Source: Acephala macrosclerotiorum
Taxonomy: Eukaryota > Ascomycota > Leotiomycetes > Helotiales > Mollisiaceae
NCBI GenBank assembly: GCA_014904845.1
Contig: MU119300.1
Location: forward strand, 1-64,000
Reading direction: 5' to 3'
DNA: 64,000 nt
Below the pieces are notes generated by a model. The model had not been told where the DNA came from and ran no database searches. It was given only the letters and a program-made list of their open reading frames with translations. Below are positions 54,700-64,000 of the stretch, in pieces; position 1 is the stretch's first letter, and each line of letters starts with the position of its first letter. The translations under genes and the position numbers were made by a program.

Positions 54700-56950
54700 A
54701 TGGATCAAAATGTTTTTTTTACTTTTTTTATTTTTATTTTTCTTTATATAGTTTAAGCAAAAATTGATATTTTTCCCTTGAAAAAGTATATTCCAAACTT
54801 TTATACAGAAAAAAACCAGTAAGAGTACAAATAGTTAAAAATGGCTTTTAATTAAATATTTTTATTTGCAATTAAGTTTATTAAAAATGAGAGTAATTTG
54901 AAGCTCGGCGCGGTATAATAAATTAAAAATCCATTTTTTATTTCTTAAAAAACTTTCGATCTTTTAAAAGTTTTTTATTTGTATAATCAAAGCCGAAGAA
55001 ATCTGATTTCAATAAGTGCGAATATTCACTTTTATTATCTTCTCAACGACGGACTCGCTTGTGAATTTTAGCGCAAAAAAGTCTTGGCATCCTCTATTTT
55101 AAAGTCAAATGAAGGGATAAACTCCTATTGTAAACTATAAAAGTCATTAAAACAAGTGCCCTCTTTACAAAGAACTATATTACACTCTTTGCAATTATAT
55201 ACATTCATTTTCCTATATTTTGGCGCTCTCTTATTTCTTGAAACCTTTGTAAAAGCTTTTCGTTTTACTCTTTTTTTGCACACTATACAATCACCCCTTT
55301 TTCCTCTGTAAATGAGCTTATGAACTGCGAATAAAATCTCATTTGAAAGTTTTTCTAAAGGATAAATAGGACTTTTCCTTTTTTTTTATTTTAGTAGATC
55401 TACTTATATCAAAACATTGAAAAATAATAGCTTCTCTAAATACTCTATAGTCTATGTATTTCTCCTCTTTTGGTACAAGAGAATAATAAAATAATAAGTA
55501 AAAACTTATTAAAACTGTTTCTAGTAATTAAGTGATTAAAGAATAGTAGTTACTTTTTCTATAAATCTTTTAAAATGTATATTTCACTTTGAGTTGATTC
55601 TTTTGATCAATAGTACTTATTTAATAATTATACTTATTATCAAAAATAGAAATGCCTAGTATAATTGTAAGATTGTCCTTAAAAAGTGCTTTTACTATTT
55701 TAATTAATATTAATATCTCTAAAAAGCGTTTCCTTTGTTTTTCCATTAAATCAAATTCTCCGATAACTGTAATCATAAACAAAATTAAAGCATTGTCTTT
55801 CTATACCACAAACTGTATCTTCTCATCTTTTGAAAATTCATGAAAAAAAGTACTCTACAAAATTTCATTTTTTTTAGCATCTTTTGCTTTCATTTCTACA
55901 AACTTAATCAAAATGCCTAACTTAGTTATACACGTACCAATACACTTATATTTTCTCTCTCTCATAAATCTCAAAAGCTTGACATTAATAAACAAATTGT
56001 CAAAATAAAAAATATACTTTTTAATAGAAAGTCTTTCGACTAATTCTACTACTACAACTAAAGAATTATTAGTACCAAGTACTTTGAATTAACTCACTTT
56101 ATAAAGACTCAATAAACCTCGCTTTCTCTTATTTCTAATCGTGCCTTTACAGTGGAATACTCAACTAAAAAAGTAATCCTTTTATACCATTATCCAAACT
56201 TTGTAATTTTCATCAATAGATTTTCTTGGAATAATTAGAGTATCAAAAGACTTCTCCTCAAATAAACACATAACTTCGTCAACTGCAAAATCTCTATCGA
56301 GTATCCAAAGCTCTAAACTGACTTTTAAAAAGTGGGAATTCAAGGGTTCAAATTGTCACATTATTAGTATTATACCAAATACTAGAGTCTATTACTTACT
56401 TTCTCAAAAACAGTCTCAAAATCTGCTTTAAAATCTACAATTACTAATCGCATTCTAATATAAATAGCTTCATATCTTTCTTTTGATATGATTTCTCTTA
56501 ATAAATAATTTGATTAATTATTAGTCCCCTATGATCAATAGTTTCTCACACAAAGTAATTTATAGATTCCTATATAAATCCTTATACCTATATAAGCATA
56601 GATTTTTTCGACTGTGACTAAATACTAAGACTTTAATAAAGCACGTAACTTCAAACCTTCTCTAAGCAATTGTTCTACTCGTATATTAGTATAATTGACA
56701 ATTATAGCCACCATCTCAATATCTATAAACAATCTAAAGATATTTCATGCGCTGAAAAATTGCACTGTAGCTGAAAGATTGATATGAAAAGAGAAATCTG
56801 GTAATTTAAGCCTCTAAAAACTCTGGCCCACTTTTTTTGCAAGTAGAATATTAAATCTCTTAATTGCAGGGTTTATTAAGTCGAATACTACATCTTGCAT
56901 CATTTTTAGAGGCATTTTGAGTACTGAATCATGTAAAATAAGGTCATAAT
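54700..56950. other. AT-rich block (RIP-like)
   Basis: About 2.2 kb of strongly AT-rich DNA with sharp edges, beginning just after the ALDH gene. It encloses the transposase relic described separately. The bias fits repeat-induced point mutation of a transposon. Confidence 0.75.
55130..56950 (-). mobile_element. Degenerate piggyBac-type transposase (DDE_Tnp_1_7)
   Basis: On the minus strand, protein fragments in family order can be read through many stops: KLPDFSFHINLSATVQFFSA and EKIYAYIGIRIYIGIYKLL (~56.5-56.8 kb), SFDTLIIPRKSIDENYKVWI and FHCKGTIRNKRKRG (~56.1-56.3 kb), YIFYFDNLFINVKLLRFM (~56.0 kb), and the C-terminal Cys-rich finger RGDCIVCKKRVKR...YNCKECNIVLC-KEGTCFNDFY (~55.15-55.3 kb). 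FDNLF and the C..C...C..C..LC..CF tail are hallmarks of piggyBac-derived transposases. Stops and the AT bias show it is dead. Terminal repeats and TTAA target sites could not be placed. Confidence 0.75.
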
Positions 56951-58049
56951 TCTAATGTTTACTGTTTTGATGTTCTTGGGGATGTGGCCCGTGCAGCGCT
57001 AAAATTCACTGCCGTCGCTGAGGGGATAGATCACGATCCTCAATTCAAGGACGCAAGAAGTATGAAAGACCGGCTGGACCTGCGAGAATTTGAATCTTTA
57101 ATCTAGCCTCCTAATTCAAGCAGTGCTCTATGACCACTCGTGGTACCATGGAAGGCCCTGCTGACGGGTCCGTCATAGCTTTGTTAGTTTCTTACCCCTC
57201 TTTGTTCATTCTCTTGTGGAGTTTGAAGGTGTACTCTCCTGAGGTCTAGTGAGTAGCATTGATGTCATATCGGATGTTGTTGTCAAGTGTATTTGTGAGC
57301 ACTGTTGGGTGAGAATGACTGGGAAGGGAAGAGGGGGAAATGATCGCTTTGGTGTGAGAGAGCATCCGAAATTGGCCTTAAAACATTTCATTCTGGGCGA
57401 CAAAGCTCTCATTCTCCATCTCCCACCACTGACTTGAGAGGCTGGTAAGGGTGTCATTGTTGAGGATGGTTAATGGATGGAGGAGGGTTATATACTCCAC
57501 TATTCCGCCGCGGAGTGGGGCGCGAACCAAAAGCGGCACGTAGGTGTCAAATTCGGGATCAGGCTCGGGGATTGTGGCTCCGATGAGAATTCACTTGAAG
57601 ACTCGAACTCAAGAGCTTCCGAAGTTCTCAAAATCTCGAGGTCTGAAAAGCTATATTAACTGGACCACGATCCTTCTCAGGCTCTCGCCTCGTAGAGAGA
57701 TACGACGAGATATGCCAAAGCTTGGTTGATCGAGGGAGATCGTCTGGTGGGCAGGGAGTCAACGAACTATTTCAGTTCTTGAGGCTGAGGAAGGCGTTGG
57801 AGTGGTATAGATACAATCATAAGAGAGTTCTGGACTTGATTCTCTTCCCGAAGACTCGAAGAGCACTCCAACCGAAATGCGATGTGACTTATTGACAGCA
57901 AAATTCTAATAAAAGCAATAAGAAGCTCAAGCCTATTCAGTACAAACACTTGTAACATTTCGGTCGAAGAATAAGTCCGCACAGATGCAGAGCTAGGTCA
58001 AGGGACCCGAAAGAAGCGAGAGTCGAATTTTAGTTCGTTTACTGTCCCA
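56951..58049. other. Intergenic
   Basis: Ordinary composition resumes. Open frames of 60-83 codons on both strands at 57206-57729 overlap one another and show no domain. Nothing supported. Confidence 0.45.
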
Positions 58050-59177
58050 TCAACCACTCTCCTTGACAATCTGCTGCAGCGCCTTCACATAATCCTCCAC
58101 CTCATTCGCACCCTGAATCGTAATATCCCTCCTCTTTCCCTCAACCATCACAAAAGGCACAGAATCAACCCCATTTCCCGCCTGCTCTTTAATCTTCATC
58201 TTCGTATCCATCAACCCCTCACTCTCATCATCAATCACCTTCTTCGCTTCCTCCTCTCCAATTCCCGCATCCTTACAAGCCTGCAGCAATGTATCTTTCG
58301 AACTTGGATGTTTCTCCTCTTCAAAGTATTGCTTGTAAAGAGAATTGACAAGCTTGTCTGCTACCTCTGGGCCTTTTTCTTCTTGAAAATATTGGATGAC
58401 GCGATGGGCTTGAAGGGTGTTGGCTACAGTGCCGCCGAATTTGTAGTTGATGCCAGCGCTGACCCCGTAGGCGGTCATGAGGGTGATGTACATCTTCATC
58501 TTTTCTTCCGAGTCGCCATATCTGGATTTCTTGTACCAGTCATATTTGTCTTCGCCGGTTTGGGTGGCTTCGGGGTAGAGTTGGTAGGGTTGGTAGAGGA
58601 TTGTGAACTTTACTTTGGAGGAGGCATCTGTTTCGCGGACTCGTCGGAGAGCTGGGAGATGTTAGTGGAAGTTTGGACTGGGTGAGAGTTCGCGTGGATA
58701 AGGGGCGAAGAGGTATCACGTGGAACTCGGCTTGAGCGGCCACATTCTGAATCAACGCGAAGATGTTGAGACTTTTTCGTCTCAAATCTTCAAAAGAAAT
58801 ATTCTGGGAGGTGTGAGACATGATCTAGGCCACCAAACACTAATTCGAGGCCGGTATATAGGGAATCATGTGACTATTTCCCGTTTCGGAAGGAGCTTTT
58901 CTCTCTTCGCTGGATGTTTCTTCGGAATATCGCCAGGAATTGACAGACAGGAAAAGGCTCATGCCTTCGTCAAGTCTACGCAACGTTGCCTATCAGTCAT
59001 CTTCTTCGGCTCAACATCAAAAAGGAAACTCACCGGCGCTTTGCGAGATACGTCCCTAGTCAGCATCAGTCAGTCAATAGTTCTTCGTGATTCCCCCGGC
59101 ACCCAAGATATCGAAGGTGGGAGAGACTAACAAGGGCAAATAGTATCCAGGGTGAAGTTAATGGTTGAATCGTACAT
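58050..59177 (-). CDS. DsbA/FrnE-like thioredoxin-fold oxidoreductase
   Basis: Exons 59177-59132, 59055-59034 (22 nt), 58975-58965 (11 nt) and 58651-58050; 681 nt, 226 aa, the family's usual length. Spliced N-terminus: NFTLDTICPW/TYLAKRR/LDEA/LRRVRETDAS, i.e. the strand-loop-helix of the thioredoxin fold with a CPWT active site (Cys-Pro-Trp-Thr rather than CPWC). The rest matches DSBA-like proteins: FTILYQPYQLYPEATQTGED, GINYKFGGTVANTLQAHRVI, KQYFEEEKHPSSKDTLLQAC and VDSVPFVMVEGK (cis-Pro region). Family members are thiol-disulfide or polyketide-related oxidoreductases, here without a signal peptide. Intron 1 is GTTAGT..TAG, intron 2 GTGAGT..TAG, and intron 3 (313 nt) uses a GC donor (AAG|GCATGA). 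The small exons are required by phase and by the conserved RRLDEALRRV joint. Confidence 0.78.
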
Positions 59178-60097
59178 TTCTGCGGGTTCGATGGTGGGCA
59201 GGTGTCTTAGGGAATACGAGGTGGTCTGTGGTAGGGGGTTGGAACCGAGGCTGGGAACAGACGATCAGCCTATGAGAGGTGATTTTGCAAGACAATGACT
59301 CTTTTGAATTCGAGATCTGAGACTCAATGATGAAGATGTTTGGAAAGATGAGAGCAGAAGTAAGAATATAAGATTTTTACACAGGCCAAGGAAGTGTACA
59401 GTAAGCTGCGGACTCATGGGAGAAAAGCACCACGCCACTATGTCGTCGCCGTTACCCCGCGAGTGGCTAGAGCTGTGGCGCTGCGTTGTCACACCATTGG
59501 TCCAACCTCACTAGCCACATCTCCGGCCATCATATTTTTCCGCTGGAGCGCCGCCAATGACGGATCTCATCACCTCATGCACGAACATCTATGTTCTCAA
59601 GACAACAGCAAGAATGTGACTCTGGAAGCGAGGACACCGCATCATTAATCTCGTATGGTGACCCTTGGTCGATCTGATGAAGTCACCGAGGCTGGAGCGA
59701 TGCGATGCAATTGAGAGGCGTTCATGCAGTGTGGAGAAATATTTTAGAAAGATAGGAAAGAAGTATCGCGAAAATCTTGAAATAGAGTCAAGGGCCTATT
59801 TCCATAGCCCTACCCGCTCTTTACCGATGTCATTAATTAAGCATACGGAAGTTCCGATGCTACGTTAATTCTTGCGGTGTCCATTTTGCTGATATTTCTC
59901 GTGTTCCTGTGGCAGGTGAGCTCAGCCACACGGCCTCTCCCTGGTCCTCGCTAAACCCCTGTGAAGAGGCAGGAACAAACGACAGCACCTGTCAGTTGTC
60001 ACGCTACTACTTGCATTACATGAGAGTCACCCAACCATGCACCTTCCGTTCAAGTGAATATAAAGTCGAACCTTCCGGCCACTCAATTTGTCTCTCC
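59178..60097. other. Divergent intergenic region
   Basis: Between the DsbA-like gene (-) and the GPI-protein gene (+). No coding segment recognised. Confidence 0.45.
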
Positions 60098-60104
60098 ATA
60101 TAAA
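60098..60104 (+). promoter_or_regulatory. TATA box of the GPI-protein gene
   Basis: ATATAAA, 136 bases before the ATG at 60240; a second TATAAA-like site lies ~40 bases further upstream. Confidence 0.4.
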
Positions 60105-60239
60105 CTACAGCTTCCTGATTTCGATCCCAACACTGTCGTTCATTCAACAACAATCAAACACATTCGCTCTCAATCGCTCCAGCAAACCAAACAAACACTC
60201 GCTCCTGCTTTTGAATACCCAATCTCGAATACACTCAAA

Positions 60240-61169
60240 ATGAAGTACACTACTACACTCCTCGTCGCATCTGCTGCTATTGCCACAGCGCAATTCACAA
60301 TGTCAGTATATCCCTTTCCAGCTGATACATGCTGACATTTGGTAGTGAAAATGGTACTATCATCTGTACCGGCAACCCAAATGGTGCCTACTGCGCCAGC
60401 GATTCTCTCCAGAGCAACATCATCATTCGTTGCACCAACGGCATAGGCCAAGGTGGAAACTGCAACGACGATCTCTCTGGATATTTCCCAATCAGCAGCG
60501 AAGGATCTGAGTGCTGGGAGACCAACAGCACCAGTGGTGACGCTGCCTGTGCCAAGAAGTGAGTCTACTTTCCGAATCATCCAAGATATGCTCTAACAAG
60601 CTTCCAGCTGCATTGTCGAATGCGGATCTGGTAATTGCGGCGAATCTTTCACTCTTCCGAACTGTACCCCTTCCGCTACCCAATCATCCTCGACTGCCTC
60701 GAGCACTTCAGTCTCATCTACCAGCTCCTTGAGCTCCGAGTCCACAACTACCTCTACTCCAACCACAACGCCCAGCTCAAGCTCGATTACAGTGACCTCG
60801 ACCGGCACATCCATCTGCACTACTGGAGGCACCACGACCACGATCACCTTCACGACAACATACTGTCCAGAAAGCACTTTCTCGACCTCCACATATCCAA
60901 CCAGCACACCACCGACCACCATTGTCTCCACTAGCATCCCTCTGTCCACATCCTTCTACGTTGCACCCACTGGCGGCTCTTCCAGCGTTCCAAGCAACGG
61001 AACCATCACTGGATCTGCCACCAAGGGATCTGCAACAGCCACACCAGTCGGCCCATCAAGCAGCACATCTGCATCTCCAAGCGCCTACACTGGAGGGGCC
61101 TCAACATACTCCGGTTCTGCTGGCGCCGGTCTCGCAGGAATGCTCCTGTTCGTTGCTTACTTCCTTTAA
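60240..61169 (+). CDS. GPI-anchored, Ser/Thr-rich cell-surface protein
   Basis: Exons 60240-60301, 60346-60558 and 60608-61169; 278 aa. Signal peptide MKYTTTLLVASAAIATAQ. Residues ~19-110 form a Cys-rich domain (IICTGNPNGAYC, IIRCTNGIGQGGNC, CWETN, CIVECGSGNCG), probably disulfide-bonded. A long Ser/Thr/Pro stalk follows (SSTSSLSSESTTTSTPTTTP), then a TICTTGGTTTTITFTTTYCP-like repeat common in fungal wall proteins. The C-terminus has small residues (GSAGAG) and then the hydrophobic LAGMLLFVAYFL ending at the stop, a typical GPI-attachment signal. Exposed at the plasma membrane or wall. The Cys-rich domain is common in ascomycete secreted proteins but has no assigned function. Confidence 0.87.
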
Positions 61170-64000
61170 GCACCTCTCCACCCAGCATCTGGATTTGACA
61201 CCCAGCATTTGATTTCAACACCTAGCGATGGCGTACATTGGCGTTTCTGCTAGCATGCTTGATTGGTATCTGCACATACCTGAAGTCAGTCTCTACGATG
61301 AATTACGATAATACGATACTACGATGCGCAACACACTTGCGAACGACATGCATATACATTTGCGACAAACTTCGATTCTGATAATTTATTTCTCTGGTCG
61401 CTCAACTCGTCTTCACGATGGAATGGAGGGTGGCTTTATACTTTTAATGTACGAATATTGCATGGTGGTAGATGATATGGCATACAGGATAGAGATGCGG
61501 TTCAGTCTGCTTCTGAGATGGCGCATGATGGCATAATATGGTGCACGTGCAAAGAATAATAGGAATGAAAAGTCTTTCCAAATGTTCGAACACATTGCTT
61601 ACTCTTAGATTTTCGTATCGATCGATCGCTGTTTCTCCTTTTATGTACGGTCTCTATGAATGATTAGAAATCTGGTCAAGGTCTCAAGTGAGCTCAAACT
61701 CTCAAGTCGACTGTAACATTTGCTTTGGCAAAATACCTACAAGACATCTAGCCTCTGACACCATTCTACTCGAGGACGCGCTTGCAATTTGAGCACTCAT
61801 CTTCATGATACAATTCACTCCCCTACCCTGCTCCTCACAGCCTCATACCTCTGCCAAGTTCTAAGTCGGATGTCCTCCGCTATAAATTTCCCAAAAGCGT
61901 TAGTGGCGCTCCCTTCCTTCCTTCCTTCCTTCTTTCTTCAATAAGCGGGCGACTCTTATGCCGCCACATCTTGTAGTCTGTGCTCGTGCTTGCGCTCTGG
62001 CTTCGAAGTGTCTGGGAGTGGTATTATTTGCTAAGATTGGGGAGTGTGTGTGAGGTTGGTAGGGTAGTGCGGGGGTGAGGATGTTGTTTCTCGTTGCGTT
62101 TGAAACTTGATATATAGCCCTTTTTTGCTGTCATTTTGCTGTTCTGTTGTCAATTTTAAATTTCAGCTGCATGCTCTGGCAAAAAGAAGAAGGGTCGAGA
62201 GTAGTGAGTGAGAAGTATTCGCAAGCTTCTTGGTGCCCTCATCTTCGAATCACGTGAAGAGAAGAAATCGTTCGAGACTCGCGCATCGTTCCCTGATCAA
62301 AAATAGTGGAACAGCTCGCGGCGACGTTTTTGTATTCTTAGTCAAGATTTGAAAGATGTTGGGATATTTTTATACTTAGAAGACTAGGAAAGATGAGGTC
62401 AATCTAGAGACCGGTGTCAGTCAAGTGAATATTAAACCGATTGTTTAAAGTTGAATTTTCAATTGAGAGCAACGGGAAGGGCAGTGAGGGGTATAAATAC
62501 CTCTTTACATCCTCCTCTACAGGTATTTTACAGAACCTTCCATCAACTCGCTATTTTCAATGGCCGAAGGTCCGTGGTCGGGAGTGGGCTGGGGCCACCA
62601 AACCTCTAAGTTCGGCTTCGTTGGAAGGCTTGAAAAGATAATTAAAAGTTTAGCTTCAATGTTTTATTTTGATTGGATTTGAGTTTTAGAACACCAAAAT
62701 GCTATCAAGTTCCGCTTACTGTCATGCTTTGAGGTTTGCGATAGTATTGAAGTAGGGTGGAGTGAAACGCGAGAAGGCGAGGGCTCTGAACATGGAAATG
62801 AAGGTCGGTGAAAGATTGATTTCGACTATCTGTTCGGGGATCGCTGTGGGCAGGCCTCAATCTGACTTGAGATATGCTGGCCGAGGGGGTTTTTTGGTTT
62901 TGGTTAAGAGAAGGAGCTTGAAAGCTTCTGAGTACCTTTATAGTTGACCCTTTGATAGAGAAAGGTAGTGATCGAAAGAGAACCTCGAGCAGAGGGATAG
63001 GGCTCGCTGACAGGAATTTGGCAGGGTACTGCATAGTATAAATATATGGTTGCCCCCCCTTCACAAACCTGTACGACTCCTATGATGCGAGAAGACGGAA
63101 TAGATGTGTAGGAGAACGCCTCTGGGAAATTTATTATGACAGAGGGAGTTTCTTACGTATTCAAGGAGTAAGACTTGAGCTCATATTCCACAGGTTCTTG
63201 GAAACTTATCTTTTGAATTGGCGGGTTAAGATCACCATTGTCGCTTACAATGTTATTGTCATTTCTCCATCACAGCAAAGGGTCACAGCACTGCGGATAT
63301 GGATCCTGCTGCGAGTAGACAACAAATCTTCTCAGCACTAGCCTCTTAAGCAGCACTTGCCTCCAAGATCAGTGCCAAAGACTGGACCAGTCTTTTTTCT
63401 CCATGATGGATCGAGCTTACCAGTTGGATGTCTTGTCAGGAGAATCATCTGGAGGGTAGAGAGTCTTTTATGCCTCTGGGCTGATAGTTCCTGAGACTGT
63501 GTCCGTCACGGTAGTGAATGTTCGTTTGTTTCTTCGTTTTTCAAAGGAAACCGCCCAGCAGGAAAGGCGCCTTCCTTTTGTGACTGATTTTTGAATTACG
63601 CTAGTGCGGTGAAATAACGTCTACCTCTTCGTGGATTGGGGTAGGAAAGTCAACTTCAGCCTTCGGCAATATGATCTTATGACTTTGTCCATTGTAGGAG
63701 AGTCACGGTAGAGTGAAAGTTCGTCCAATTTTTGTGTTTCTGAGAAAGAGTAAAAGACTGCCATTTGCGTTGCCAGGAAACTAAGAGATTGTTTGAGGGC
63801 CGTGGATTATTATTGTTAATGTTTTCTGATGCTGTCATTTCATTCCGGAAGGGTTCCGAGAGGGGCAGCAGGCCGGGGCAGAGAGACTAAAGTTGTGGAG
63901 GCATTCGAAACATCTTGCAAAGTAGAGTGTTTGAATTAAGAATGATCTATGTGTTCCAATCTGGTGGATAGATTGTCTGATTCTTATTTGGATGCCTTTA
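61170..64000. other. Long gene-free stretch
   Basis: 2.8 kb with no gene I can support; frames reach at most 119 codons and look random. It contains a CTTC microsatellite (61911-61939) and a weak direct repeat around GTCACGGTAG (63508 and 63702). Confidence 0.5.
61911..61939 (+). repeat. CTTC microsatellite
   Basis: About six to seven tandem CTTC units followed by TTTCTTC. Confidence 0.8.

Noticed and set aside
58540..58821. Alternative DsbA start at 58821 (MSHTSQNISFEDLRRK)
   Set aside because: It would omit the CPWT active site; the upstream exons with TICPW, TYLAKRR and LDE fit the family and the phase, so this frame is intron sequence.
58720..59130. 136-codon plus-strand frame
   Set aside because: It overlaps the introns and small exons of the DsbA-like gene on the other strand and has no recognisable features.
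1..64000. CRISPR array, rRNA genes, bacterial-type operon or plasmid origin
   Set aside because: No regularly spaced repeats or rRNA-like stretches; gene structure is eukaryotic with spliceosomal introns throughout.

Overview
The window is nuclear DNA of a filamentous ascomycete (Pezizomycotina). The evidence is the many short introns of about 45-120 nt with GTRNGT donors, CTRAC-type branch sites and YAG acceptors; fungal-specific families (DUF3433, DUF7924, the PigL-type fungal N-terminal domain, Zn2Cys6 regulator, secreted agmatinase, fungal calpain, Ser/Thr-rich GPI-anchored protein); and AT-rich relics with C-to-T/G-to-A decay that looks like repeat-induced point mutation (RIP). The gene set is reminiscent of Leotiomycetes, but that is a guess. 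Multi-exon models below were joined by eye from splice motifs, and every model given exon boundaries keeps its reading frame from first to last exon.

Layout. 0.4-2.2 kb: decayed GMC oxidoreductase. 2.9-12 kb: NTF2-like/MDR fusion (+), SET-domain protein (-), DUF7924 protein (-), fungal N-terminal-domain protein (-), peroxisomal-type acyl-CoA dehydrogenase (-). 12.8-20.2 kb: membrane acyltransferase (+) and a very long DUF3433 membrane protein (+) split by one in-frame TAG. 20.4-22.7 kb: remnant of a Diels-Alderase/CrtC-like gene and GC-rich inverted-repeat fragments. 22.7-26.8 kb: two intact histidine phosphatases with a RIP-damaged third copy between them. 27-32 kb: cupin, secreted carboxylesterase, secreted agmatinase (all -). 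33-43.4 kb: calpain (+), Hsp20 (-), phytanoyl-CoA dioxygenase-like protein (+), Zn2Cys6 regulator (-), intact GMC oxidoreductase (-).

44.3-51.5 kb is an accessory-looking block: two decayed F-box/LRR-type genes flank a BTB-like gene (46.1-48.4 kb) that is itself an internal tandem duplication. It is bounded by a short inverted repeat and an AT-rich island. 52.8-54.7 kb: eight-exon aldehyde dehydrogenase. 54.7-56.95 kb: AT-rich block holding a ruined piggyBac-type transposase. 58-59.2 kb: DsbA/FrnE-like oxidoreductase with 22-nt and 11-nt micro-exons. 60.2-61.2 kb: GPI-anchored wall protein. The last 2.8 kb has no gene I can support.

I see no CRISPR array, rRNA, recognisable tRNA or biosynthetic cluster. 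The metabolic genes (acyl-CoA dehydrogenase ending in -AKL, PhyH, two GMC genes, ALDH, MDR) are oxidative enzymes, but there is no sign that they act together. The most unusual items are a probable AT-AC intron in the acyl-CoA dehydrogenase, the micro-exon architecture of the DsbA gene, the amber codon inside the DUF3433 gene, and the doubled BTB gene between dead F-box genes.
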